Below, piece by piece: positions 18,462 to 28,317 of a stretch of 64,000 nt of DNA. How positions within the stretch are numbered: the stretch's first letter is position 1; every line of letters begins with the position of its first letter. The notes beneath the pieces were generated by a model. It worked only from the letters and a program-made list of their open reading frames with translations. It ran no database searches and was not told the origin of the DNA. The stretch covers positions 434,001 through 498,000 of the forward strand of contig NZ_CP023540.1 in the NCBI RefSeq assembly GCF_003692615.1, in the 5' to 3' direction. The DNA is from Chryseobacterium sp. 6424. GTDB lineage: Bacteria; Bacteroidota; Bacteroidia; Flavobacteriales; Weeksellaceae. A program made the position numbers and the translations under genes.

Positions 18462-20214
18462 ATCCTTTCAAATTCAATCTCAATTCAAGTTCATCAAGCT
18501 GCTCATCGGCAATCTTGCTCGGCGCGTCAATCATCACATCGCGTCCGGAATTGTTTTTGGGGAAGGCGATGTAATCTCTGATGACTTCGTTTCCGTCCAG
18601 AATCGCAACCAAACGGTCGAAACCGAAGGCTAAACCTGCGTGTGGCGGCGCGCCGTATTTAAAAGCGTTCATCAAAAAGCCGAACTGAGCTTCCGCGTCT
18701 TCTTTGGTAAAGCCAAGCAAATCGAACATCGTAGATTGCAGGTCTTTGTCGAAAATCCGTACAGAACCACCTCCGATCTCGTTGCCGTTCAGTACCAAAT
18801 CATACGCATTTGCTCGTGCTTTTCCGGGGTCAGTTTCCAATAAATGAACGTCTTCCGGCTTAGGAGAGGTGAACGGATGGTGCATGGCGTGGTATCTTCC
18901 GGTTTCTTCGTCCCATTCGAGCAGCGGGAAATCGATAACCCAAAGCGGCGCAAATTCTTTTGGATTTCTTAAACCCAAACGGTTTCCAAGTTCCATTCGT
19001 AAGGCTGAAAGTTGGGTTCTTGCTTTATTTTCGTTTCCGGACATCAGCAGGATTAAATCTCCTTCGTTTGCTCCGAATTTTTCTGTGATTTTCTGTAAAT
19101 CTTCTTCGCTGTAGAATTTATTTACGGAAGAAGTCACCACGCCATCGTGCTGGAATTTAATCCAAATCATTCCTGAAGCGCCAATCTGAGGGCGTTTCAC
19201 CCAGTCGATCAGCTCGTCGATCTGTTTTCTGGTGTAATCTGCGCAGCCTTCAACATTAATGCCGACAACAAGTTCGGCGTCATCAAATATTTTAAATTCT
19301 TTTCCTTTTACCAAATCAGTTACTTCCACGAATTCCATCCCGAACCTGATGTCGGGTTTGTCGTTTCCGTATTTTTTCATCGCATCAGCAAAGGTCATCC
19401 TTGGGAATTTGCCAAATTCTTTTCCGGTGATATCTTTCAGTAAAGTCGCCGTCATCCCTTCAAAAATTTCGAGAACATCTTCTTGCTCCACGAAAGCCAT
19501 TTCGCAATCGATTTGGGTAAATTCCGGCTGACGGTCGGCCCTTAAATCTTCATCACGGAAACATTTCACGATCTGGAAATAACGGTCCATTCCGCCAATC
19601 ATCAACAATTGTTTGAAGGTTTGTGGCGATTGTGGCAGCGCATAAAACTGTCCCGGATTCATACGGCTCGGCACCACAAAATCTCTTGCACCTTCCGGCG
19701 TAGATTTAATGAGAACCGGCGTTTCAACTTCAATAAAATTTTGGTCTGAAAGATAATTTCTGACTTTCTGCGCCATTTTATGACGGAAGATAAGTTTGTC
19801 TTTCACCGGATTTCTGCGGATGTCGAGGTACCGGTATTTCATCCGCAGTTCTTCGCCGCCATCGGTTTCATCTTCGATGGTGAATGGTGGAAGTTGAGAT
19901 TCGTTTAAAATAATGAGTTTTTCAACTAAAATTTCAATTTCCCCGGTTGGAATATTTGGGTTTTTTGAAACTCTTTCAATCACTTTCCCTTCAACCTGAA
20001 TCACAAATTCGCGCCCGAGTTTCTTGGCATTCTCCATCAATTCCACTGAAGAACGGTCCTGATCAAAAACCAACTGTGTAATTCCGTAACGGTCCCGAAG
20101 GTCAATCCAGATCATAAAACCTTTGTCGCGAATGGTCTGCACCCAACCGGAAAGGGTAACGTTTTCGTTAATATTTTTAAGAGTCAATTCTCCATTGGTA
20201 TGCGTTCGGAACAT
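18460..20214 (-). CDS. aspS: Aspartyl-tRNA synthetase
   Basis: Class IIb synthetase that charges tRNA-Asp, 584 residues, normal for the bacterial type. The N-terminal OB-fold anticodon-binding domain ([20 protein letters not shown]) is followed by the catalytic core. Motif 2 is [18 protein letters not shown] and motif 3 is [13 protein letters not shown]. The bacterial GAD insertion lies in between. Transcribed alone from a TATCTTTG box just upstream. Confidence 0.97.
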   Translation of the reverse strand: MFRTHTNGELTLKNINENVTLSGWVQTIRDKGFMIWIDLRDRYGITQLVFDQDRSSVELMENAKKLGREFVIQVEGKVIERVSKNPNIPTGEIEILVEKLIILNESQLPPFTIEDETDGGEELRMKYRYLDIRRNPVKDKLIFRHKMAQKVRNYLSDQNFIEVETPVLIKSTPEGARDFVVPSRMNPGQFYALPQSPQTFKQLLMIGGMDRYFQIVKCFRDEDLRADRQPEFTQIDCEMAFVEQEDVLEIFEGMTATLLKDITGKEFGKFPRMTFADAMKKYGNDKPDIRFGMEFVEVTDLVKGKEFKIFDDAELVVGINVEGCADYTRKQIDELIDWVKRPQIGASGMIWIKFQHDGVVTSSVNKFYSEEDLQKITEKFGANEGDLILLMSGNENKARTQLSALRMELGNRLGLRNPKEFAPLWVIDFPLLEWDEETGRYHAMHHPFTSPKPEDVHLLETDPGKARANAYDLVLNGNEIGGGSVRIFDKDLQSTMFDLLGFTKEDAEAQFGFLMNAFKYGAPPHAGLAFGFDRLVAILDGNEVIRDYIAFPKNNSGRDVMIDAPSKIADEQLDELELRLNLKG

Positions 20215-20243
20215 AGGTTAAGTTTTTACTGATTTTTCGTTGG

Positions 20244-20251
20244 CAAAGATA
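20244..20251 (-). promoter_or_regulatory. Candidate -7 box for aspS
   Basis: On the minus strand TATCTTTG matches TAnnTTTG, 29 bp before the aspS ATG, giving a predicted leader of about 23 nt. The -33 region has only TTCG-like sequence. Confidence 0.5.
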
Positions 20252-20350
20252 GAATTTTTTGCCTGCATTTGCGAACTGCAATTTCTCTATTTAGCACGTA
20301 CAGCAACAAATTTTATCATATTTTAAGAAGGTGATTTTAGCTATTTTTAG

Positions 20351-20358
20351 TAATTTTG
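20351..20358 (+). promoter_or_regulatory. Candidate -7 box for the THX gene
   Basis: TAATTTTG fits TAnnTTTG and lies 27 bp before the start codon of the ribosomal THX gene. Confidence 0.4.
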
Positions 20359-20385
20359 GTTTAAATCAAACAAATTATTAGTATT

Positions 20386-20631
20386 ATGGGAAAAGGAGAC
20401 CAGAAATCCAGACGTGGTAAGATTACTGCCGGCAGCTATGGCAAAAGAAGACCAAAAAAAGCTTCATCGGTAAAAAACATTCCAGTAACTGTAATGGATG
20501 AAGAGGAAGAAAAAGAGTCAAAAGTAAAGGTGAGAAAAGAGGTAGGATATCCTGCAAATAAATCTGAAAACGCAAATCCGCCCACCGATGCCAAACCAAA
20601 AGCTGACAGAAAGAAAAAAACCGAAGAATAA
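20386..20631 (+). CDS. 30S ribosomal protein THX with long charged tail
   Basis: Residues 1-27 (GKGDQKSRRGKITAGSYGKR then RPKK) match the THX/bTHX peptide that fills a cavity at the top of the 30S head in Thermus, where the mature peptide is only about 26 residues. Here a lysine/glutamate-rich, probably disordered tail of about 50 residues follows, including DEEEEKES and a KADRKKKTEE end. The match of the first residues is good; the role of the tail is unknown. Standing alone, with its own promoter-like box and terminator. Confidence 0.85.
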   Translation: MGKGDQKSRRGKITAGSYGKRRPKKASSVKNIPVTVMDEEEEKESKVKVRKEVGYPANKSENANPPTDAKPKADRKKKTEE

Positions 20632-20645
20632 TCTTCGGTTTTTTG
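20614..20645 (+). terminator. Terminator overlapping the end of the THX gene
   Basis: AAAAAACCGAAGA and TCTTCGGTTTTTT form a perfect stem around a 5-nt loop. The 5' arm encodes the last residues of THX, so the stop codon lies in the loop region. Confidence 0.85.
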
Positions 20646-20664
20646 TTATGATATAGAAATGTGG

Positions 20665-21309
20665 TTATTTTTTGCCACCAAGTATATTCCCTAAAATGCC
20701 ACCTAAACCACCCTGTGGCTGTCCACCCAGAACGCCGCCTAAAAGGTCGTTCAGTGGATTACCCTGTTTGTTGCCAGCCCCGCCAAGCACATTACCCAGG
20801 ATGTCGTTTAAAGGATTTGAAGGTTCAGCCCTCGCTTTGTTTTGTGCATTACCTAAAATACCGCCAAGCAGGTCACCCAGACCGCCGGAGGTTACACCGC
20901 CTGCGTTTTTCTGTTTGCCGATATAGCCCATAATCAGCGGTGCCAGCATCGCGAGAACTGGACCGATCTTATCAATGGAGATACCGGTGTTTTGTGACAA
21001 TTGGTTTTCCACCTGCGTTTTATGACCACCGAAAATATGGTCGAGAATTGAGCCGCCTTCCTGCTGTCTGTTTTCAATTTGTGTAGGATCATCCAGAATG
21101 CTCCCGTCGTGATCTTTATCCAGCGCGTTATTTAAAGCCTCTGCCTCGGCAGGATTGTCTTGCGACTTTTTTCTGAGGTACGAAATCACCAGCGGTGCTG
21201 CTACGGCTAAAAGTGCAATGATTTGGTTCTTTTCGATGCCGAATTTGTTTTCGGCTTGCGCGGCCACTTGGTTTCCGGCGCGGCCTGTAATCAGTTCAAT
21301 TAAATTCAT
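20665..21309 (-). CDS. DUF937 (YidB-like) domain protein
   Basis: A 214-residue protein. The N-terminal 140 residues show the DUF937 pattern: helical ELITGRAGNQVAAQAENKFG, ALLAVAAPLVISYLRKK, KDHDGSILDD and a second block GPVLAMLAPLIMGYIGK. The C-terminal third is a repetitive Gly/Asn/Leu-rich tract (LGGILGN, LGGVLGG) that is probably flexible. Members are widespread and without a firm function. No signal peptide. Confidence 0.8.
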   Translation of the reverse strand: MNLIELITGRAGNQVAAQAENKFGIEKNQIIALLAVAAPLVISYLRKKSQDNPAEAEALNNALDKDHDGSILDDPTQIENRQQEGGSILDHIFGGHKTQVENQLSQNTGISIDKIGPVLAMLAPLIMGYIGKQKNAGGVTSGGLGDLLGGILGNAQNKARAEPSNPLNDILGNVLGGAGNKQGNPLNDLLGGVLGGQPQGGLGGILGNILGGKK

Positions 21310-21367
21310 GATTTAATATTTTAAGTTTGAAAAACTGAAAGGGACCAAAAACTATTCCGCAGTACAT

Positions 21368-21874
21368 TTAATTCTTGAAAATCGGCACATTAGAACATGC
21401 TTCGCCGAACATCAGCGATTTTACGATAGGTTTTAGTCTTTCTACCAATTCTATGTAAGCGTTTTCGGGGATGGTTTCGTCCGAGCAGCCTTTTACAAGT
21501 ACACGTTTTCCTGTAAGTTCCGTAAAATCATGGTTTTGTATGGCCTGATGCATTAGGATCATCTCCAAATCCGCACGGCTGCCATACACTGCTTTTGCGA
21601 CATGGTCAGTAATTCGGGAGGTCAGTAGGAAGTAGGCCCACAGCGGAACGATGGCATCAGCTGAATTGTAAATGTGTACAAAATGATCGCGGAAATCTTC
21701 CGGATTCATGGCGGCTACTTTTTCACGGAAGTCTTTTTCCCTTAAGATCATGCCTTCCCATAAGAAATCTTTCAGGTCAAGGCCTGTTCTTCTGCCTTTT
21801 GGGATCAATGTACTCAGATCGAAGTTGACGAGACCGCTCTCCGCTATTTTATTTTTTATTTCGAAATCGGACAT
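21368..21874 (-). CDS. DUF2480 family protein
   Basis: A 168-residue cytosolic protein from the ATG at 21874 (MSDFEIKNKIAESGLVNFDL). A longer open frame upstream would run through the divergent lpxB gene and past both promoters, so it was not used. Conserved-looking blocks include TGLDLKDFLWEGMILREKDFR, SADAIVPLWAYFLLTS and KGCSDETIPENAYIELVE. This family is typical of flavobacteria and has no known function. Divergent from lpxB with only 45 bp between starts. Confidence 0.8.
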   Translation of the reverse strand: MSDFEIKNKIAESGLVNFDLSTLIPKGRRTGLDLKDFLWEGMILREKDFREKVAAMNPEDFRDHFVHIYNSADAIVPLWAYFLLTSRITDHVAKAVYGSRADLEMILMHQAIQNHDFTELTGKRVLVKGCSDETIPENAYIELVERLKPIVKSLMFGEACSNVPIFKN

Positions 21875-21885
21875 TATTTTTATTT

Positions 21886-21903
21886 TATCTTTGAACAAAA
21901 TTA
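21886..21903. promoter_or_regulatory. Face-to-face -7 boxes for lpxB and the DUF2480 gene
   Basis: TATCTTTG at 21886-21893 (+) precedes the lpxB GTG by 26 bp. TAATTTTG at 21896-21903 (-) precedes the DUF2480 ATG by 21 bp. Both match TAnnTTTG. The predicted start sites would lie across each other, so the two RNAs would overlap by about 10 nt at their 5' ends and the promoters would compete. Confidence 0.5.
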
Positions 21904-21919
21904 CAACTTTAAATTCCAA

Positions 21920-23026
21920 GTGAAATACTATATCATTGCTGGGGAGGCTTCTGGTGATCTGCACGCCTCGAACCTCATGAAATCGCTGTTGAAAGAGGAT
22001 GGTAATGCCGAGTTCCGGTTTTGGGGCGGTGATTTGATGGCTGCGGTAGCCGGGGCACAACCGGTGAAACATTACCGTGACCTGGCTTTTATGGGTTTTC
22101 TGGAAGTGGCGATGAACCTGCGTACGATCCTCAAAAACATCCGATTCTGTAAGGAAGATCTTAAAGATTACCAGCCAGATGTTCTGATATTGGTAGATTA
22201 TCCCGGTTTTAACCTACGTATTGCAGAGTTTGCCAAACAGCTGGGGATTAAAGTGGTGTACTATATTTCACCACAACTTTGGGCCTGGAAAGAGGGGCGG
22301 GTTGAGAAAATCCGTCGTTTTGTAGATGAAATGCTGGTGATTTTACCATTTGAGAAAGATTTTTACAAGAAACATCAGGTACAAGCACATTTTGTAGGTC
22401 ACCCTTTACTGGATGCCATTTCAGACCTGCCGCCGATTGATAAAGAAAGATTCAAAGCAGAAAACGGCTTAAGTTCAAAGGAAATTATTGCTTTATTGCC
22501 TGGCTCTCGGGAGCAGGAGGTTATAAAAATGCTACGCCTGATGCTCTCGGTGCGCCCATATTTTAAGGAATATCAGTTTGTAATTGCCGGCGCGCCCAGT
22601 TTACCGAAAGAATTTTACCTTAATTATGTAGATGAAAACGTGCATTTTGTGTCAAACAAAACATACGAACTGTTGCGATCTTCCAAAGCGGCACTGGTAA
22701 CATCGGGCACCGCTACGCTAGAGACTGCGCTGCTAAACATTCCCGAAGTGGTGTGTTACCGCAGTAGCCGGATTTCCTATGAAATTGCCAAACGTGTAGT
22801 GAAGAATCTGAAATTTATCTCACTGGTAAACCTGATTATGGACCGTAAAATTGTGACAGAACTAATTCAGCACGAGCTTAATACGAAAAACTTGGTGCAA
22901 GAACTGAAGCAGATCTTGGATGGTGAAGCACGGGGAAAGATGTTGGCTGATTATGAGACGCTCCGCGAAAAACTCGGTGGCAAGGGTGCGAGTGATAAAG
23001 CTGCAGAAATTATTGTAAAAGGGTGA
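21920..23026 (+). CDS. lpxB: Lipid-A-disaccharide synthase, GTG start
   Basis: Joins UDP-2,3-diacylglucosamine and lipid X to form lipid A disaccharide at the inner membrane. 368 residues, typical. It begins with the GTG at 21920 (KYYIIAGEASGDLHASNLMK). Other signatures are PQLWAWKEGRVEKIRR, LPGSREQEV and TSGTATLETALLNIPEVV. The GTG is favoured because the frame starts with the family's conserved first strand and the promoter is just upstream. Confidence 0.95.
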   Translation: MKYYIIAGEASGDLHASNLMKSLLKEDGNAEFRFWGGDLMAAVAGAQPVKHYRDLAFMGFLEVAMNLRTILKNIRFCKEDLKDYQPDVLILVDYPGFNLRIAEFAKQLGIKVVYYISPQLWAWKEGRVEKIRRFVDEMLVILPFEKDFYKKHQVQAHFVGHPLLDAISDLPPIDKERFKAENGLSSKEIIALLPGSREQEVIKMLRLMLSVRPYFKEYQFVIAGAPSLPKEFYLNYVDENVHFVSNKTYELLRSSKAALVTSGTATLETALLNIPEVVCYRSSRISYEIAKRVVKNLKFISLVNLIMDRKIVTELIQHELNTKNLVQELKQILDGEARGKMLADYETLREKLGGKGASDKAAEIIVKG

Positions 23027-23077
23027 TTTCACGGTAATAGCTACATCTAAATCTCGGTACTTTTACGAAAAACACCT

Positions 23078-24856
23078 TTGCAAAAGCAACCGCTTCTTAT
23101 TATTTGTCTTTGTTTTGTTGCCGGCATTCTGTTTCAGGATTATTTTCTGCTGACTGAAGGTGCGGTGTACGCAGTTGTTGCTGGTGGTTTCCTGAGTTTG
23201 CTTCTTTTCTTATTGAGGAATTTTCATGTCCGGAAGTTCAGACATGTATCTTTATGTATTCTGTTCTTTGGGCTGGGGGTTTTCGCACATTCCTTGAATA
23301 ACCAAAAACCGAATTTGCCTTCATTGAAAAGCAACGAAAATCTTACTTTTAAATTAGCGAAGAAACTTAATGCAAACGAGAAAAACCGCCGTTACGAGAT
23401 CTATGCCTGGAAGGGAAATCAAGGTTTCCGAGCTGTAATTTCGGTTCCACGAAGCGAAAAACTGTTGGATTTTCTTCATTATTATAAAGCTGACATCCTG
23501 TTTAATGAAATACAGAAACCGTACAGCGACTTTCAATTCGATTATGCGCGATATCTTGCCCGTCAGCAAATATATCACCAAGGTTATATAGCCGGAAACA
23601 TAGGTTCCAGCGAAAGAAATGATCTTTCTTTACCTGAAAAAATACGCCAGCAAAGACTCGAGACATTAGGAAAGCTCGACTCCGCTGATTGGGATAAACG
23701 GAGTCGAGAGTTTACCAAAGGCATTATACTGGCCGACCGTACAGAGATGGATGCTGGTACGGTACAAGATTTCAGCACCTCGGGCCTGACGCATATCCTG
23801 GCGATTTCAGGTTCGCACATGGCCGTGATTTTCTTAATTATCATTTTTGTATTGAAACCTTTTTGCCCACCGCGTTGGCACAAGATGAAATATGTTGTAG
23901 CCTTGGTCATTATTTGGCTGTTTGCGGTTTTTATTGATTACGGAAGTTCGGTGGTGAGGAGCTGCATCATGCTTTCAACCTACTATATGTATGTTTTGCT
24001 ACAGCGCAAGCCCGATCTTCTTCATGCGATGGCACTTGCGGCTTTCATTCTTCTGATTCACGATACCAACGCTTTTTTTGATGTAGGGTTTCAGTTGAGT
24101 TTTGCGGCGGTTTTCGGTATCTTTTGGTTTAACAAACCGATACTGAAGTATCTGCCAAAGCCTAAAAACGATTTTCAAACCATGATGCTGAGTGTGTTTT
24201 CACTGAGTATTGCAGCGCAAATAGCGACGCTTCCGCTGGTGATTTATTACTTTCATCAGTATTCATATATCTCATTGCTGGCAAATGTAGTGCTGGTACC
24301 GTTTTCGCAGTTGCTGATTATCGTGTCGCTTTTAATGACGGTGCTTACAGCGTTTTCATTGAATTTTTGGTTGCTTGATGTGTGTTATGATTTTATTGTT
24401 GACATGGTATTGCAATCGGTCCACTTTTTCGCGGACGCGGATTTTGCTTTTGTGAAGATGATCCCGTTGTCGCTTCCAGAACTTTTGGTGAGTGGCGTCA
24501 TCATATTTTTCCTGCGTGCGGTGATTCTTAATTTTAATATAAGAAACAGCCTGCGGGTTGTGTATTTTGTCCTCTTATTTATAACTTTGAGACTGATGCT
24601 GAATTACCGTGCGCAACGTTTTGATGAGGTCTTGGTACATGAATATTATAGAGAGAAGCTCATTTCTGTGAAAGAAAAAGATAAAGTGGTATTTTTGATT
24701 CCCGAAACATTGGAAATGGAGCGCATTTCGAAATATATCATAGAACCTTACCTGACGTCCAGACGGACGCAAAACTATGAAGTAAGGAAAATCCCTGAAA
24801 GCATCACCCAAATCCGAGTATTAGGTAAAATATATAGTTTTAAAGATTTCAAATGA
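23078..24856 (+). CDS. comEC: ComEC/Rec2 family membrane protein lacking the metallo-beta-lactamase domain
   Basis: Forms the inner-membrane channel for single-stranded DNA uptake in competent bacteria. The 592-residue protein has an N-terminal membrane and OB-like part, then the ComEC core with the signature TSGLTHILAISGSHMAVIF (about residue 235) and several membrane segments. Unlike the long form of B. subtilis, no HxHxDH metallo-beta-lactamase domain follows; the last 100 residues are a short soluble tail. The start is TTG at 23078 (QKQPLLIICLCFVAGILFQ), the first in-frame initiator with the expected N-terminal membrane helix. It probably shares a transcript with lpxB (51 bp gap). Confidence 0.85.
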   Translation: MQKQPLLIICLCFVAGILFQDYFLLTEGAVYAVVAGGFLSLLLFLLRNFHVRKFRHVSLCILFFGLGVFAHSLNNQKPNLPSLKSNENLTFKLAKKLNANEKNRRYEIYAWKGNQGFRAVISVPRSEKLLDFLHYYKADILFNEIQKPYSDFQFDYARYLARQQIYHQGYIAGNIGSSERNDLSLPEKIRQQRLETLGKLDSADWDKRSREFTKGIILADRTEMDAGTVQDFSTSGLTHILAISGSHMAVIFLIIIFVLKPFCPPRWHKMKYVVALVIIWLFAVFIDYGSSVVRSCIMLSTYYMYVLLQRKPDLLHAMALAAFILLIHDTNAFFDVGFQLSFAAVFGIFWFNKPILKYLPKPKNDFQTMMLSVFSLSIAAQIATLPLVIYYFHQYSYISLLANVVLVPFSQLLIIVSLLMTVLTAFSLNFWLLDVCYDFIVDMVLQSVHFFADADFAFVKMIPLSLPELLVSGVIIFFLRAVILNFNIRNSLRVVYFVLLFITLRLMLNYRAQRFDEVLVHEYYREKLISVKEKDKVVFLIPETLEMERISKYIIEPYLTSRRTQNYEVRKIPESITQIRVLGKIYSFKDFK

Positions 24857-24940
24857 TTGCGTTGGGCGATGATGTTATTTAGAAACATTACAAACTATTT
24901 CATTCTGACAATTCTCACCTACATCATGCTTAACATTCTT

Positions 24941-24948
24941 TAACTTTG
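24941..24948 (+). promoter_or_regulatory. Candidate -7 box for the sdh operon
   Basis: TAACTTTG fits TAnnTTTG and lies 28 bp before the sdhC start codon. No good -33 box. Confidence 0.45.
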
Positions 24949-24976
24949 TTGAAAATTCAAATTAAACACTTATTAT

Positions 24977-25639
24977 ATGGCAGGATTAACGAGTTCTACT
25001 ATTGGTAGAAAGTATGCAATGGCATTATCTGCAATGTTTTTGCTTATATTCCTTATCATGCACCTCACGGTGAATTTTCTGTCGGTATTTGGGCCAGATG
25101 CCTTCAATGCCGCTTCTGATTTTATGGGGTACAACCCTCTTATTCAGTTTATTATGCAACCGGTTCTTGGGTTTGCAGTAATCTTTCATTTCGTGCTTGG
25201 TTTCATCCTCGAGATTAAGAACCGCAAGGCACGCCCGGTAAAGTACGCCGTGAACAACGGTGCCGCTAACTCTAGCTGGATGTCGCGCAACATGCTGATC
25301 TCTGGTTTGGTTATTTTGGCTTTTCTGGTGCTCCATATGTATGATTTTTGGTGGCACGAGATCAACTTCAAGTACATCGAAAGAAATGAGGTGGACAACT
25401 TAAGATACTGGGGCGAACTGCACGAGCGTTTCGGTAACATCTGGCGGGTGATACTGTACGTCGTATCTTTTGTACTGTTAGGGCTGCACTTGGCGCATGG
25501 CTTCCAGTCGTCTTTCCAGTCAATCGGTGCCAGACATCCGAAGTACACGCCTACAATTAAAACCCTTGGGAAGTGGTATTCAATTTTAATTCCTGCAGGT
25601 TTTATCTTCATTGCAGTATTTCATTTCTTAACTCAATAA
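24977..25639 (+). CDS. sdhC: Succinate dehydrogenase cytochrome b subunit
   Basis: Membrane anchor with haem b that passes electrons from SdhB to menaquinone. A 220-residue protein with about five hydrophobic segments, matching the single-subunit (Wolinella-type, class B) anchor. Histidines placed in the helices (LIMHLTVNF, FHFVLGFILE, VLHMYDFWWHE, LLGLHLAHGFQSSFQS) are candidate haem ligands. First gene of sdhC-sdhA-x-sdhB. Confidence 0.93.
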   Translation: MAGLTSSTIGRKYAMALSAMFLLIFLIMHLTVNFLSVFGPDAFNAASDFMGYNPLIQFIMQPVLGFAVIFHFVLGFILEIKNRKARPVKYAVNNGAANSSWMSRNMLISGLVILAFLVLHMYDFWWHEINFKYIERNEVDNLRYWGELHERFGNIWRVILYVVSFVLLGLHLAHGFQSSFQSIGARHPKYTPTIKTLGKWYSILIPAGFIFIAVFHFLTQ

Positions 25640-25658
25640 AAAATTAAGTTTTAAAGGT

Positions 25659-25686
25659 GAATTTAAAATTTAAGATTTAAAATTTA
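25659..25686. repeat. Short heptad repeat in sdhC-sdhA spacer
   Basis: Four 7-bp units, aatttaa, aatttaa, gatttaa, aatttaa, end 12 bp before the sdhA start codon. It is the smallest member of the family and, being very AT-rich, the weakest; no clear second arm is visible. Confidence 0.55.
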
Positions 25687-25698
25687 ATATTTCTTCAG

Positions 25699-27711
25699 AT
25701 GAGCAAATTAGATTCAAAGATTCCACACGGTCCTTTGGCCGAAAAGTGGACCAACCATAAAAACCACATGAACCTTGTAGCGCCTAACAACCGAGACAAG
25801 ATCGATATCATCGTTGTGGGGACCGGCCTTGCGGGCGGTTCTGCTGCTGCAACCTTAGCTGAACAGGGCTATAACGTAAAAGCTTTCTGCTATCAGGATT
25901 CTCCCCGAAGAGCGCATTCTATCGCCGCTCAGGGGGGTATCAACGCAGCCAAAAATTATCAGGGCGACGGTGACTCTACTTACCGTCTGTTCTATGACAC
26001 CATCAAAGGTGGCGACTACCGTGCACGCGAAGCCAATGTTTACCGGCTTGCTGAAGTTTCCGCAAACATCATTGACCAGTGTGTGGCCCAAGGCGTACCT
26101 TTCGGTAGGGATTACGGCGGCCAGCTTGATAACCGTTCGTTCGGTGGTGTACAGGTAAAAAGAACTTTTTACGCGAAAGGACAAACCGGGCAGCAGTTGC
26201 TTTTAGGAGCTTATTCTGCCATGAGCCGTCAGATCGGTAAAGGCCGCATCAAAATGTACAACCGTCATGAGATGCTTGAACTGGTAATCGTAGATGGAAA
26301 AGCACGTGGAATCATCGCCAGAAACCTCGTGACCGGCGAAATCGAAAGACATTCCGCACACGCCGTGGTGATCGCTTCCGGTGGTTATGGTAATGTGTAC
26401 TTCCTTTCTACCAACGCGATGGGATCCAACGTTTCCGCTGCCTGGAAAATTCACAAAAAAGGCGCGTATTTCGCAAACCCTTGCTACGTGCAGATTCACC
26501 CGACCTGCATCCCAGTACACGGCACACAACAGTCTAAATTGACCTTAATGTCGGAATCTCTAAGGAACTCCGGTCGAATTTGGGTGCCAAAAAACATCGA
26601 AGACGCAGTGGCGATCCGCGAAGGAAAACTGAGACCAGAAAATATTGCCGAAGAAAACCGCGATTATTATCTTGAAAGAAGATATCCGGCATTCGGAAAC
26701 CTGGTTCCGCGTGACGTGGCTTCCAGAGCGGCCAAAGAAAGATGCGACGCTGGTTTCGGTATTGAAAATAATGATACTAAAGAAGGCGTTTACCTTGATT
26801 TCTCTACGGAAATCATGAAAAAAGGAAAAGAGGCAGCTCTTGAAATGAACATCCACAACCCTTCAGAACAGGTTATTTATGACCTCGGAAAGGCCTGGAT
26901 AGAGGAAAAATATGGTAACCTTTTCGTGATGTATGAAAAAATTACCGCAGATAATCCTTACGTAACTCCAATGAAGATATACCCGGCCGTTCACTACACA
27001 ATGGGTGGCGTTTGGGTAGATTATAACCTGCAGTCAACCATCCCGGGATGTTTCGTTCTTGGTGAAGCTAACTTTTCAGATCACGGTGCGAACCGACTTG
27101 GCGCTTCCGCGTTAATGCAAGGTCTGGCCGACGGTTACTTTGTACTTCCTTATACCATCGCGGATTATTTATCAGCAGATATCCGAACGGGTGCGATTTC
27201 AACTACTACACCAGAGTTTGAGGAAGCAGAGAAAGAGGTGAGAAAACAGATTGATTTCTTTATAAACAATAACGGAAAACACTCGGTAGATTATTTCCAC
27301 AAAAAATTGGGACACATCATGTGGAACAAAGTAGGGATGGGCCGTACACCGGAAGGTTTACAGGAAGCTATCAAAGAAATCGAAGAAGTACGCGAAGAAT
27401 TCTGGAGAGATGTAAAAGTTCCTGGGACTAACGACGAAATGAACATGGAGCTTGAAAAAGCATTACGTGTGGCAGACTTCCTGGAGTTAGGACAACTGAT
27501 GGCGATCGACGCACTGAACCGCGAAGAATCCTGTGGTGGGCACTTCCGTTGGGATCATGCTACGCCGGAAGGTGAAGCTGAGCGCGATGATGAAAACTTT
27601 AAGTATGTGGCCGCCTGGGAATACCGCGGGCCGGATATTAAGCAGGAAATCATGCACAAAGAAGAACTCATTTACGAGAATATCGAAGTTAAAACAAGAA
27701 GTTATAAATAA
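25699..27711 (+). CDS. sdhA: Succinate dehydrogenase/fumarate reductase flavoprotein subunit
   Basis: Catalytic subunit oxidising succinate to fumarate with covalently bound FAD, 670 residues. The dinucleotide fold is [19 protein letters not shown]. The FAD-linking His is in [16 protein letters not shown]. Substrate residues are in [17 protein letters not shown] and the helix [20 protein letters not shown]. It is the class B type with a long C-terminus ending [17 protein letters not shown]. Seven bp separate it from the next, unrelated gene. Confidence 0.97.
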   Translation: MSKLDSKIPHGPLAEKWTNHKNHMNLVAPNNRDKIDIIVVGTGLAGGSAAATLAEQGYNVKAFCYQDSPRRAHSIAAQGGINAAKNYQGDGDSTYRLFYDTIKGGDYRAREANVYRLAEVSANIIDQCVAQGVPFGRDYGGQLDNRSFGGVQVKRTFYAKGQTGQQLLLGAYSAMSRQIGKGRIKMYNRHEMLELVIVDGKARGIIARNLVTGEIERHSAHAVVIASGGYGNVYFLSTNAMGSNVSAAWKIHKKGAYFANPCYVQIHPTCIPVHGTQQSKLTLMSESLRNSGRIWVPKNIEDAVAIREGKLRPENIAEENRDYYLERRYPAFGNLVPRDVASRAAKERCDAGFGIENNDTKEGVYLDFSTEIMKKGKEAALEMNIHNPSEQVIYDLGKAWIEEKYGNLFVMYEKITADNPYVTPMKIYPAVHYTMGGVWVDYNLQSTIPGCFVLGEANFSDHGANRLGASALMQGLADGYFVLPYTIADYLSADIRTGAISTTTPEFEEAEKEVRKQIDFFINNNGKHSVDYFHKKLGHIMWNKVGMGRTPEGLQEAIKEIEEVREEFWRDVKVPGTNDEMNMELEKALRVADFLELGQLMAIDALNREESCGGHFRWDHATPEGEAERDDENFKYVAAWEYRGPDIKQEIMHKEELIYENIEVKTRSYK

Positions 27712-27717
27712 TAAGGA

Positions 27718-28296
27718 ATGAAGATTTTAAATAAAGCATTGCTACTTTTCGTATTTATACTAAGTTGCAATTTCATAAGTTCACAGAAAGTCACTACACA
27801 AGCCATCGAAAAGCCTTCAGAAGGCAAAGCGCTGGTATATGTCTTAAAAACAGGTGCGGGACCACTGGTCAATTTCCGGATATATGATGGTGATAAGTTT
27901 TTAGGTGCGCTTTCCGGATTTAAATATTTAGTTTATGAATGCGAGCCAGGAAAACATATTTTTTGGGCTGCATCAGAAAACCGTGATTTTGTAGAAGCGG
28001 ATCTCGAGCCAAACTCAGTGTATGTGCTGAACGCGGAGGGCCAGATGGGAGCATTCATCGCAAGCGTAAGCTTGAAGCCTTTAAATTCAAATGAATTCCG
28101 CGATAAGAGACTTTTCTATCAAGTTGTTAAAGGCGCCAAAAAACAAATATACGAGCCGAATAGCGAAGATAAATCAGAGAATATTAAGAAAGGTATGGCT
28201 AAATATGATGAGCTTAAAACCAGTGGTTCGGCTAAGATCACAGTTCTGGATTCTTCGTGGAAGTTTGAAAATGCTGACAAGCCTGTAAAAAACTAA
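27718..28296 (+). CDS. Secreted DUF2846-like protein inserted between sdhA and sdhB
   Basis: A 192-residue protein with a signal peptide (LLLFVFILSCNFISSQ). The cysteine in LSCN resembles a lipobox but the SSQK after it also fits signal peptidase I. The mature part starts with GKALVYVLKTGAGPLVNFRI and then YDGDKFLGALSGFKYLVYECEPGKHIFWA, the DUF2846 pattern of a small beta-sandwich. The gene is on the same strand with gaps of 6 and 21 bp, so it is almost surely co-transcribed with the sdh genes, although a periplasmic protein has no known role in the complex. Confidence 0.75.
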   Translation: MKILNKALLLFVFILSCNFISSQKVTTQAIEKPSEGKALVYVLKTGAGPLVNFRIYDGDKFLGALSGFKYLVYECEPGKHIFWAASENRDFVEADLEPNSVYVLNAEGQMGAFIASVSLKPLNSNEFRDKRLFYQVVKGAKKQIYEPNSEDKSENIKKGMAKYDELKTSGSAKITVLDSSWKFENADKPVKN

Positions 28297-28317
28297 TCTC
28301 CAAAAAGTTAAAATAAT

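Noticed and set aside
21875..22072. Longer start for the DUF2480 gene
   Set aside because: It would run through both divergent promoters and the 5' part of lpxB; the ATG at 21874 has a promoter box just upstream.
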